From contig RPFO01000154.1 of NCBI GenBank assembly GCA_009746045.1, forward strand, positions 7,554,693 through 7,618,692: a stretch of 64,000 nt of DNA. Reading direction: 5' to 3'. This document shows positions 54,149 through 64,000 of this stretch, piece by piece; position 1 is the first letter of the stretch; each line of letters opens with the position of its first letter. The notes beneath the pieces were generated by a model. That model worked only from the letters and a program-made list of their open reading frames with translations. It was not told where the DNA came from and searched no databases. Both the position numbers and the translations under genes were made by a program. Source of the DNA: Mesostigma viride (taxonomy: Eukaryota; Streptophyta; Mesostigmatophyceae; Mesostigmatales; Mesostigmataceae).

Positions 54149-57100
54149 TTATTCTCGTGGTGCCTGCAAGAAATCAAGCAAGCCGACACAATATATGCAA
54201 GAGGAAAAGAAATCAGATCCTTGACATAGATGTAAGCGTTCTACAATGATCTTGAGCTCATCACCACCTAACAATCCATGCAGCAAATGTGTATGGCAAA
54301 TCAAACCAAGCAACATACAATTCCACACATCCATGCATGCAAGAGGGGAAAAAAAAACAGGCCCTTGCAGATAAACATCTATACCTTCAAATGCCAAAAA
54401 CATGACACCTATAATTCCCCCCCAAATGAAAGCAGTGCAGCTAACCTTGGATGGTGATGCAACTGACGACGCCGATGACATGGTATCGTCATCGGCGTCG
54501 TCAGTGTCAGTCCTCCCACCCCGTTGTTCCTCGAAGGCGGTCCAGTTTACCTGCAAGTAAGAGGCATACAAGGAAGTCAACTAAATCATGTTCAGGAAAA
54601 CTTAATTGCAGAAAAAAGATGCTATCAATAAATGGCGATTTTTATAGCGGAACAAAATTTCAGAAATCTTAGGGGGAAAAACAACAAAACCTAATCAGCC
54701 AACATAATTTACCATGATTACATGAACAACAATATGGCATGCATACAAGATGCAAACAACTTATTTTTAGGCACGACTAAAAAGGTATACTTACCGATGT
54801 CATCCCCGTTGCCGTCGAGATGTCGATAGTCGCAGTACCCTGCTGCCGGGCGCGAACAAGGGCCTTTTGTTTTGCTAGGAGGGCTTCTAGCCTGGCCAGT
54901 TCTCGCTCTGCCTCCTTCAAATCCGGCTCGAGCTCCATATCCACGTCGCTGAATTCCAGTTTAGCAGGCGCAACCGACAGCACCGTCGGCGTGGCGACCT
55001 CCGCCTTGGCCTGCGCCGCTGCCGGCGTGGCGACCTCCGCCTTGGCCTGCGCCGCTGCCGGCGTGGCGACCTCCGCCTTGGCCTGCGCCGCTGCCGGCGT
55101 GGCGACCTCCGCCTTGGCCTGCGCCGCTGCCGGCGTGGCGACCTCCGCCTTGGCCTGCGCCGCCGCCGCCGTGGCAACCTCCGCCTTGGCTTTCTCCACA
55201 GCAGGCGTGGTGACTACCACCTTTGTCCCTGCCTTTGCCTCGCTGCCCTGCACCGCAGCCCCAGCCACAACTCCCTTCGCACGCTTCACAGGCACCTGCT
55301 GCGCGGACTCCTCCACCTGTCTCTTTTTCACCGGATCCTGCATGTTGGTGGGGTCCACAGAGGCAGCAGCCTTCACGGCTGCTTGGGACCGCTTGAGGAC
55401 TCGGTACGCCGTCATGTCCTCGGGGTACACTCCATCAAGAGCCACCCAAGCACATATTTCCTTGCTGTTCTCGTCTTGGGGGAGGTCGTTGAGGGCGAGC
55501 TCGTAAGTCTTGCTTGCGCCGTCATGCTCGACGAACAGGATTGAGTGTGGGATCTTCCTTTTCTTGTTGATGGAGCAGACTTTACCAAACTCCCAGATCC
55601 ACTCATCCCGGTCCTTCTTAGGGTCCTCTAGGAGAAACCGCACGGCGATGAACATCCCGATTTTCGGCTGGGCATCCTTTCGGATGGTGGCCACGCGGCT
55701 GAGCTGCGGCAGAAAGTGACCAAGGCCCAGGTCGAGGGGGGTACCGCGTTCCTTTTTTATTTGGGGCTCCCGTTCCTTCTTGAGTTTCTTTGGCGGCACA
55801 TCAGGTTTCTTCTCTACTTTGTTCTTTTGCGTCTTTGGAATGAACGGCGCCGCGGCCTCGGCTGCCGGCTCCCCCTCGGCCTGGGCTGCCGGCGCCGCGG
55901 CCTTGGGTGCCGGCGCCGCGGCCTTGGGTGCCGGCGCCGCGGCCTTGGCTGCCGGCACCGCGGCCTTGGGTGCCGGCGCCGCGGCCTTGGCTGCCGGCGC
56001 CGCGGCCTTGGCTGCCGGCGCCGCGGCCTTGGCTGCCGGCGCCGCGGTTTCTGCGGCGGGGGGAGCCGACGTGGCCGATGGGGAAGCGGCCACGGCAAGG
56101 ACAGGGTTCCTTGGTGGCACAGGGGGCGGCGCCATGATATAGACGACCGACTGTTCTGAAGCTGAGGCCGGCTTTGTAGATTGCTCAAGTGCAGCGAGCC
56201 TGGCCCGGAGGAGCGCGATTTCCTGCTCCTGGGGCGTCAGGGTGTTCTCGACCTGCGCATGCCACAATTTCGGGGAAACGGACACAACCAACTAGGTACA
56301 AAAGTTAGAGGACGTGATTTCTTGCATGAGCTATTTGCTCATCTGACATGGGGGCGCTTGAAAATGGCAAAGGCAAAGCGGAGCCCGCCGCCTTAAGGCG
56401 GGCGTAACAGGTTGGTGGGGTGCTGGCATGCATAAATAAATGGGGCGGGGTGCTGGCATGCATAAATAAATGGGGTGGGGTGCTGGCATGCATAAATAAA
56501 TGGGGTGGGGTGCTGGCATGCATTACAAGTATTAAATTTTTTTTCTAGGCTTGTCAGTCACAGCATTTCTTAACCAGATTTATATAAGGGCGCGCGAATA
56601 CCCACGGTTTAAAAAGAACATGTTCACGAGCATGGAGAGTGGAAAGCAACAATCTTTGCGACGACATACAGTAAGCTAGTAGCCAGAATGCTTTCTTGCC
56701 GTAACATACCTTGGCCGGGGCTTGTGGCTCGAGGTGAGTCTTGTCTTGCTTGGTCTTCGCCATCTTGGGCTTTGGCACCCCGACCTTCACCTACGATCGT
56801 GCGAGTGATACGACGATTGTGGGGAAACAAAGACAAGCAAATCAATTAAAAGAAGGAACTTGACATCGAAGCTAGCGGCAAGTACACAATTTTACTCCAA
56901 TACTAATGGTGCCGGATCAGAAAATATTGCATGCATGAAGTTCGGTTGCCTTTGCATCGGGAAAAGAAAAGCATTCAGTTCGAATAAGTCCAATGTAGAG
57001 CTTAGCTATACCTTTGGCGTGTCCAGGTTGGTTAGGTTGGCCAAGGCACCCCCCTCGTCCGGGTTGCGAATGCCGCGCTTCCCGCTATTTGCCTTGTACT

Positions 57101-57497
57101 TCGAATTCGACAAGTATCGAGACAGCTCGGCGGCTACAAATTTCCGCGCCGGCTGGAATACCGGAGCCTTGCCCGCCTTCGCGGGGTCCACTTTCTGCAA
57201 TTCCTCGTACCTCCGCGTTGCTGACTCAAAAACTGAGTTTGCTAATGCCCCCGCAAACTCGCATATTTTTAGCAGTCTATCGACAACTGCGGCAACTAAC
57301 GCAGCATCTTGTTTAGCTTTTGGGTCCCCAAGGTGAAGGTACCTCCGCGATAGCACCGCTATCTGGCTGCGGAGGACTGCCAGCCGGTTACTCTCGGCGA
57401 CAAATGGCAAAGGGACTTCCTCGCTGATCTTGTTAACACGGAATGAGCGCCACGCTTCATCTGTGGCCTTGTAAGGCCCATCCTGCTCTGCTGCCAT
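54149..57497 (-). CDS. Ala/Pro/Lys-repeat protein, probable second gene of the Tnp2-type transposon
   Basis: Five exons: 57497-57012, 56790-56710, 56252-54795, 54550-54446 and 54163-54149, all joined in phase 0, giving 714 residues. An upstream in-frame ATG at 57743 would give 796. The N-terminal 160 residues are helical (LLKICEFAGALANSVFESA, FVAAELSRYLSNSKYKA). Exon 3 begins with a leucine-zipper-like EIALLRARLAALEQ. It then has 7-residue AAAPAAK repeats, a Lys-rich linker, and a folded segment (IGMFIAVRF, DEWIWEFGKVCSI, ILFVEHDG, YELALNDLP) that looks like a small beta barrel of the Tudor/chromo kind. Next come 12-residue AKAEVATPAAAQ repeats and a C-terminal coiled coil (AERELARLEALLAKQKALV). 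I do not recognise the family. Its place head to head with Tnp2 suggests a TnpA-like DNA-binding accessory; that role is inference. Confidence 0.65.
54462..54505. repeat. 17-bp inverted repeat inside a coding exon
   Basis: ACTGACGACGCCGATGA (54462-54478) and its exact reverse complement (54489-54505) are separated by 10 bp. Both arms are coding: one encodes Asp-rich, the other Ser-rich residues of exon 4 of the repeat-protein gene. Confidence 0.92.
56413..56524 (+). repeat. 30-bp tandem repeat, four copies, in an intron of the repeat-protein gene
   Basis: Units contain GGGGTGCTGGCATGCATAAA, period 30 bp. The minus strand reads MHASTPPHLF repeatedly, but the array lies between the exons ending at 56710 and starting at 56252. 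Confidence 0.93.
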
Positions 57498-58008
57498 GTA
57501 ACTACCCAACGGCGGTTGGGTAGAAAAGTTGGAACCTGGGTCAATGCGTCGGCCGCCTGTGTTTGCGGCTCCATGGCAACAACGACTACGTTCTGTGGAC
57601 GCGGCAAATTCAACGCATACATCATCTTGAAATCGTGACCGTCCATCTGCACCGATCCGACGACTCATGCAGTATCCCGCTTTTTTTTCTCTCGCAGGAG
57701 AGCCGTTGGCCGGTTCCCAACGCGTGCGACCACTGGTCTGCATTAACTTAACTTACCTTAAGTTCTCCAGAGAGAAGTGACCCAAGCCGTCGGTTGGCAC
57801 TCATCGACGTCAGCCGCAGTGTGTTGACGCGTCCGCGCGATTGACGCGGCGGCACCAAACGGCACCTACCGACAGAGGGAGCACCGCGCAACTTAAACAA
57901 CGCGTTCGTTTTGAGGTCTGCTGTGGCTTCGACGATTTCGCATCAAGTCTGACGCGGGGCCTTCCGTGACTTTACATTTACTGTCTTATTTATTCCTGAA
58001 TACTAACA
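57498..58008. promoter_or_regulatory. Divergent promoter region of the transposon's two genes
   Basis: About 0.5 kb (0.27 kb if the upstream ATG of the minus gene is used) separates the start codons of the two head-to-head genes. Short CGTCGGTTGG/GACGCG repeats around 57780-57850 could be protein-binding sites; not demonstrated. Confidence 0.4.
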
Positions 58009-61000
58009 ATGGCGGATTTGAACTGTAGCATAGATGATTTTTTACAGGAGGGGGGCGATCATCTGCCTGGTACCGGGGAGGAGGATGCAAAAGAGTTTGC
58101 CAGAAACTTCGCAGCTACAGTAGGCAAAATATCAGCAGACACACCACTTTATTCAGGATCCAGTAACACTGCCATAGCTAGCGCGTTGGAGCTCTTATCT
58201 ATACTCGGCAGGCATTCTGCATCGGCTGTCCTAGCGGATGAGGTATTCAGTTTTATCAGCAAAGTTCTGCCAGCCGGTAATTCTCTGCCAGAAAGTGTAA
58301 AAGAAGCCAAGAAAGTCATGAAGGGTTTGGGGTTAGATATGCGTGTATATGATGCGTGCCCCTGTGAAAAATATATATACAAAACAAAAGAAGTCCAGAC
58401 CTGCCCTGTATGTAAAAACAATAGATATGAACAATACGAAGATAGAAATGGAGAGACAGTAACAACAAGAAGGGCCCATCGCCAAGTTAGATACTTCCCT
58501 CTTATAAATCGTTTCCGCGGATTTTTTAGGATACCCGAGATGTCCAAGGCATTACGATATGCTGGAGAAACTGAAAACAAACAAGATGAAGAAGACCCAA
58601 ATCGGAAAGTCCACGGAATTAAAGGTAAAAGGTGTCCTTGTCGATTTCTTTTCTGCACGTGCTTTTTGGCTGGCTGTATACGGTTCACCCAACTCATGCT
58701 GCATATGTTGTGGTGATTTTGCTGCATATTATAACATTCGGTTGTGCCGCCCGCACTTCGGCCGTCCCGTTTACCCACCTCCCTGACAGTTGTATAATTG
58801 CATGCAGATTGCCGAGCGATGCTGCACGTCAAGAGAATGTTCCCTCAGTTTCGGCTTGACCCACGCTTCCTTTTTTTAGCGCTTTGTTTTGATGGAGTAT
58901 GTCCTAGGTGCTACATGGACCAGCACTCCAGCTGGCCGTGTTTCTGTGCAATCTTGAACCTGCCTGAATGGGTCTTCATTAACAAACATTTCTGCCCAAT
59001 GGTGCTTCTGGTGGGAGGGAACAAGAAAGGTAAGGCCCCAAAGAATATGCACATTTTTCTTGACCTGATTGTAGATGAGCTGGTGAAGATGTGGGATGGG
59101 TTTTACATTTGTGATGTGTTGGATGATGATGAGCATGGTGGGCTCCACCCGGCACGTATTCAAGCACTGCTGTTGTTTACTGTTCACGACTACCCGGGGT
59201 TTGGTAAGATGGTAAATATGCCAGACTCCGGGTACGACGGCTGCCTTGTGCACGGCCCTGCTTGGAAGGGTACCTATGTTTCCAAAGGGCGCATTGTTTT
59301 TCTTGGGCATGAGACCTTGCTGCCAGCTGATGACCCCCGTCGCGGTGGCAACGACAAGGAGGCGCCGCCAGACATGACGATGCAAACCTATGTGGAGCAC
59401 TGCAGAAAGCACGGCCGGGAGCCGGAGCCCTTTTGCAGGCTGCCGTACTGGCCTCAACTCCTCCAACGGCACCTGATCGACGAGTTCCACCTGGGGGCGA
59501 ACAACCTCTTGCGAGTCGCCAACTCCACTAGCGGTAAGTGCGGTGCTGTCTAGTGTTGTGTCACTAGTGTTTGTCGCTGTTTTTTTCCTTTTCAACATTT
59601 TGTATTTAAGGAGAATTCCATTAGGATTTATTACATGCTGTGAACAACCTCTTGCGAGTCGCCAACTCCACTAGCGGTAAGTGCGGTGCTGTCTAGTGTT
59701 GTGTCACTAGTGTTTGTCGCTGTTTTTTTCCTTTTCAACATTTTGTATTTAAGGAGAATTCCATTAGGATTTATTACATGCTGTGGTTCAGTGTGTGTAT
59801 TAAGTATTACTAACATTGGTATGCATTTGCGCTTGTATGGCTTTGTTTTCCTTAAATCTGCTGCCAGGGGAAGGTCTGACCTACGCCATTCGGGATCGGC
59901 TGAAGGAGATGAACCTGAACCCGGAGCTGCACATGGAGAAGACCGTGACAACCACCACTGCCATGGATGGCACAATCAAGACAACAACCAGGAGGCGGGG
60001 GTTGCATCCACCCTGCCAGCTCACCTCGCAAGAGAAGGCTGAAGTTATTGGTGAGTGTTTGCTTTTTTCTCCCAACTGTTTTCTAGGTATTTGATTCAAG
60101 TGCAATTATTTAGTTTAGCAATGTTTCTTTCTCTGGTTGTGGTTCAGTTTTCCTTTCGCACGTGTTTTGAAAGCAGCCCCGGTCAGACTTGTTTCCTTTG
60201 AGAAGTGCTCAAGTGAGTTCAGTGCCTGCCACCCTACTCATATTTGACAGTGCAGGACCTCCCTTGTTTTCAGTGGGGCTCATCAGAGTGGCCACCCTTG
60301 AACACATGGCCACTGTCGGTGGATGGTGATGGCATTCTTCTCACATTTTCAGTGCAATGTGAACAGTGCATATTGCAGTACAGTAAACGTTCGACTTGTC
60401 ACTCTCCATGTTGCATCAAGACTTGCCACCGACTTACACTTGTGGGGTTTGACTGTTGTTTTTTTTTGGTCTCCCACGCAGCCCTGGAGCGCCGAATGAA
60501 GGACAGCCTGCCCGACTGCTTCCCGGGTGATATTGTGGGGCTGCTGGCCAATGGCAAGCCAGAAAGAAAGGCCAAGACTCATGACAAGCTAGAATTGTTT
60601 TCGAAGCGCTTACCAGTTTTGCTTAGAGGCCGCCTGCACGCAGACGCAAGAGCTGCCTTTTTGGAAACGTCTGCAGCATGGGACTCAATCTTTAGCGGTA
60701 GGGTCTTCACTCAGTACGAACTGGACGAGGTAGGTAGGGCTATGTTGAGGTCACTTGTTGCACTTGAGCGTGTTCTGCCCGCATCCGAAATGTCCAGGTC
60801 GGTTCACGCAGCGACACATTTGGCGGGGCAGATTTCAAATGTCGGTCTCCCTGACGGTAGGTCCATGGCGTGGGGTGAGAGATGCATGAACACAGCGGTT
60901 TCTGGCCACATGTCTGCACTCAATGTTGAGCACTCCATGGGCCAGTCCTTCGTCAACTTCGAGGTGCTGACGCTGCTATCCTACTTCCAGCATCGAGCCA

Positions 61001-64000
61001 CCGGAGTAAGTTGTTTCTTATTTGAAGGTCTTTACTTGATATTTCTTGTGTGTGTACATGATGTATAGCACCTTGAGTTTGTAATTCTGCATTTACATGA
61101 AGCAATGATGGCTCATTTCATTCAGCATGGAAACTCTCCTTGTGTAAAACTTTGATGTTTCTACTCACTCTCATTTTCAAGGAAAGTGCTCTTTAAATTG
61201 AATGCCTTCTGTATTTTTGCTTGGTGTGCTTATCATGTTTTTTTCCAATGCAGGTAAAGACCAAGCACTATGTGTGGGACCTTCTCACCAATGATCCGTC
61301 GCGCACCATCGAGCTGGGCAAGCGCTCGGTGAAAGACGGGTACCGGTTTTCTGAGGACGAGATGACGGCGGCAAGGGATTTGCTGGTAGAAGATGCCCTT
61401 CCCAAGGCTGATTACAGCGACCCTGCGAATGGCGACGAGGCCTACTGGTGAGCCTTGTTTTTCAGTGCAAATGCCTACTACGCCGTCTGCTTTGGTTATT
61501 TTAATTCAGTCCTATTGAAAGGCGCCTTGGGATTAGCCATGCAATCATGTTTTACTGTCACAAAGCCAGCCCTAGTAATTAATATCTAGTTTGTTTGGTT
61601 TTACCCATCCGGGTGCCATGATCTTGCCGCCAGTAAAAGCGTCCTGTGTTGTATCTGTTTTTTTTTTTTAATAACCAATACTTAACCCATAGTCCGAAAA
61701 GTGTATGTGATCGCATACACTTTGACTTAACGTAATAAACCACGTAATTCCCGGAGCGCCGCGCCACCCGTGACGGAGGGAAGTTGTCCGGTGGGTCTGG
61801 GAACACTTAGGGACGAAGGTGATGCATAGGTTTGGGGGGGTTATTCGCCATAGCTTGGTAATTACAACGTGCATTGAGAAAGTATCACGTGACTTTGGCG
61901 GGAAATTTTCACTCGCGCGCGCGCGCAACGAGATATGGCTGCCAACGTGCCGTTATCAGGGAAATTTGCGTCTCGCGGCTAGAAACGGTTTAGAATGTTG
62001 CTCAGAATGATGATGCGTGATTTTCGTAGGTCAGGCATGGCCAGATTTTTAGGATTGGGAAAATACAGGTAGGAAAATACTGCCTTCCTGGTCGTCAGTG
62101 CCAGACAAGTCATCGCCTATCATAGGTCGATTTTCTCCTTATGGCCGGGCAGTCTGCGCCAGCCCGAGCATCCAGGTTTGCTACGGGATGTCCCCTGCAG
62201 CATTTGCTGCGAATGCGGACGCATTTATAGGTCATCTTTGAACGAAACATCAACCTGGTAATCATAAAGGATGCATGCTTGACGCGGCTATGGCGGCCTA
62301 TGCCCGTAGAGCCACGGTATCTGTGAGTTATGGTGGTCCCGGCCAGCGGACCCCGGGAAGGACATGAACGAGCTGGGTACGACAACGTATTTGCGTGTTG
62401 TTTGCAGCGGAATTCGTCTCCCATGCAATATATATGACGATTTTATCTTTGCATATTTCAGCAAGCTTTCATGCCTGTTGTAGAGAGTGGTTTCAGCCCT
62501 GAAAGTGCCCAGTTTATGGCATATCTTTGGAGTGTATCATTCCGTTAGTGCAGGTAGGCAACGTGTTTGTATTCCAGCACTTTTGGCAGCATTTTATAGC
62601 TTTTTATAATGCATTATTGTGTTGCATGTCATAGATAGCTGTTTACACGCGCGTAACCCACACACATATATGAGCACGTTATATAGAGGTAATGGGTTAT
62701 CCGGGTGGTCTGACCCAAGGAAACCCCCATTGGACTATCCAACTAAGTTGTCCTATGTTGGTATTGAGGTTCCCTACCCTCCCTGGGAAAAAAGTGGGGG
62801 GTTAACTTTTCCTTGGGGAAAAAAGATCGTCTTTTGGCCAACTTTGACTAGAGCTATCATCCAAATGCTTTGATAAAGCCATGGTATTATTGCATATTCT
62901 GAAAGCCCTTGAAGTGTAGATACTCCTAGCATCTTGGTTGGGGGTATTTGGAGTTGTGGCCTGTGAGTTATGATTTTTTTCATTTTCAGGGGTATGAAAG
63001 TGCCAAAAATGGGTCAGCGGACTATGGGTTAATAATAATACTCTTTGCTGGGTTACGATCGGTGTGCGTTTGTTTGAATGCAGGCGAGATCGCTGTGCTG
63101 ACACAACGTTCAACGTGATTGCATGGGCATCATTAAACCTGACGCCGCTTGTGCCGCAAGGCATTGTAGCGGCGTGGGGGGGCGTGAAGCGCTACGCGGA
63201 TTCTTTCCACAAAGTCAGGATACACGGGTTCAACTACCGCACAGAGGCTGCGGACCAATCCCAGGGAAAGCGGCACAAGAATGCGGGAGTTGCGGTGCAT
63301 GGCCCGGGCGGTGTAGACTTTGGTTTCATCACACACATTCTGAAGGCCAGGTTAGAGTACCCACGAGGGGGCTGGGAATGGCAGCTGTTGTTGAAGGTGC
63401 AGCTTTTTGATCGCCTTCATGTCGCTCACCTGCCCCACGAGAGGTTGGTGGTCATCAGCAGCGCACAGGCCCCCAGGTCGTCGCGCCTTGTGTTGCCAGG
63501 TGCAGTGAGCTCAGTTGGCTATGTCGTCGATGAATGCTATGCTCCCGAAATGGTGGTAATCCCTGCCAAACTGCCATGGAGCATGGCACACCAGGCGCAA
63601 TCTGCCCTCAGTAACCATGTGTATCACAGCGTGGCAGCAGATTTCCCCACCATGCCGCAGTTTGAAGTGATTGAGGAGGGTGAGCCGATGCCACCGCCTA
63701 GTGGCAAGAAGAAAGGCAAGAAGAAGGGGTCCAAGAAGAAGAAGAAGGTGGCAGCGGCAGACGTAGGTGATGGCGACGTGGTGCGCCGCGCTGGCAAGGC
63801 ACCTGCTCGAGGGCGCAGCCGCAAGCGTGGTGCTCCCACAGATGCTGGACCTAGCCAGCCCACCGTTGTAATTGAGGAGGTCCCTATGGCAAAGAGGGCC
63901 AGTGGAAGGCAGCGTAAAGCTGTGAACTATTGCGACACTAGTAGGGATGACACTATGTCATCAGAAGATGATGTTGATGCAAGCAACCCCTCGGACAGCA
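58009..64000 (+). CDS. Tnp2-family (CACTA-type) transposase, C-terminus outside window
   Basis: Six exons visible: 58009-58624, 58808-59533, 59868-60050, 60482-61005, 61254-61447 and 63084 to the edge, about 1,053 residues so far. Donors include GTAAAA, GTAAGT, GTGAGT and GTGAGC; all joins keep frame. Family features are SLPESVKEAKKVMKGLGL, a zinc site C117, C119, C132, C135 (DACPCEKYIY, TCPVCKNNRY), VRYFPLINRFRGF, FRLDPRFLFLALCFDGVCP with the first candidate catalytic Asp, SSWPCFCAILNLPEW, IFLDLIVDELVKMWDG, and FTVHDYPGFGKM with the second Asp. C-terminal parts are EHSMGQSFVNFEVLT, KVRIHGFNYRTE, KRHKNAGVAVHG and FITHILKARLEY. A Lys-rich stretch (GKKKGKKKGSKKKKK) near 63705-63750 may be a nuclear signal. 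The frame is open to 64000, so the gene may be functional. It would cut and join the ends of its element. A 143-bp tandem duplication copies the exon 2 donor. Confidence 0.88.
59499..59784 (+). repeat. 143-bp exact tandem duplication copying an exon end and splice donor
   Basis: 59499-59641 and 59642-59784 appear identical. Each contains GAACAACCTCTTGCGAGTCG, the exon 2 end CTCCACTAGCG and the donor GTAAGT, plus about 108 bp of intron. Confidence 0.93.
61686..63028. mobile_element. piggyBac-style MITE in transposase intron 5
   Basis: Ends CCCATAGTCCG (61686-61696) and CGGACTATGGG (63018-63028) are perfect inverted copies flanked by TTAA on both sides (61682-61685, 63029-63032). TTAA duplications with ends beginning CCC are the hallmark of piggyBac elements. 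At 1,343 bp with no recognisable coding domain it would be non-autonomous. Confidence 0.85.

Larger units (their letters stand above)
52913..64000. mobile_element. Large Tnp2-type (CACTA-like) DNA transposon, left part; right end outside window
   Basis: Proposed as one element because a Tnp2 transposase gene (58009 onward, plus) sits head to head with a repeat-protein gene (57497 to 54149, minus). The DNA left of the latter changes abruptly at the end of LINE-A copy 3 into a hairpin-rich terminus (GGGGACGGTCCCGGCGCG) and repeat arrays like the subterminal repeats of CACTA elements. The left boundary is inferred; no right end, target duplication or CACTA terminus could be seen. Confidence 0.55.

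Overview
The window is nuclear DNA from a eukaryotic green-lineage organism, most likely a unicellular alga. The evidence is spliceosomal introns with GT..AG borders throughout, a plant-type SnRK1 kinase, a plant-type PRMT7, a plastid-targeted NdhN, and dense LINE, copia and DNA transposons. NdhN belongs to the photosynthetic NDH complex, which most chlorophytes lack. This points to a streptophyte alga or an NDH-retaining prasinophyte; the species is not identifiable from the sequence alone.

Layout. 1-991: 5' exon of ndhN (minus), running off the left edge. 1804-6039: four-exon RING plus TRAF-type zinc-finger gene (plus), divergent from ndhN. 6040-16137: a gene-poor block of LINE debris. Three non-LTR families can be told apart by their C-termini and 3' tails; they are called A, B and C here, and C is nested in B. 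16138-24031: complete nine-exon SnRK1/AMPK catalytic-subunit gene (minus). 25539-40826: twelve-exon PRMT7 gene (plus), about twice the usual protein length, with several minisatellites in its introns, including about 1.5 kb of an 8-bp repeat directly before exon 11. 41040-52912: a nested transposon graveyard. It holds LINE-A copies, a copia pol relic, a 1.03-kb insertion with TG..CA ends, a 1.7-kb DNA transposon inside a LINE-B copy, and two very short LINE-B insertions with clear target-site duplications. 52913-64000: the left part of what looks like one large Tnp2-type (CACTA-like) DNA transposon. It carries two divergently transcribed, intron-containing genes: an Ala/Pro/Lys-repeat protein (minus) and the Tnp2 transposase (plus, running off the right edge). 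A piggyBac-style MITE sits in a transposase intron.

How the genes relate. The three host pairs (ndhN/RING, SnRK1/PRMT7, and the two genes of the element) are each head to head and share an intergenic promoter region. ndhN would act in the thylakoid NDH complex (cyclic electron flow), SnRK1 in energy signalling, PRMT7 in arginine methylation, and the RING-TRAF protein probably in ubiquitination. No direct pathway link is visible. Exon borders were worked out by eye from reading phase, splice consensus and protein-family conservation; none was checked against RNA data. The most interesting part of the window is the right-hand transposon.
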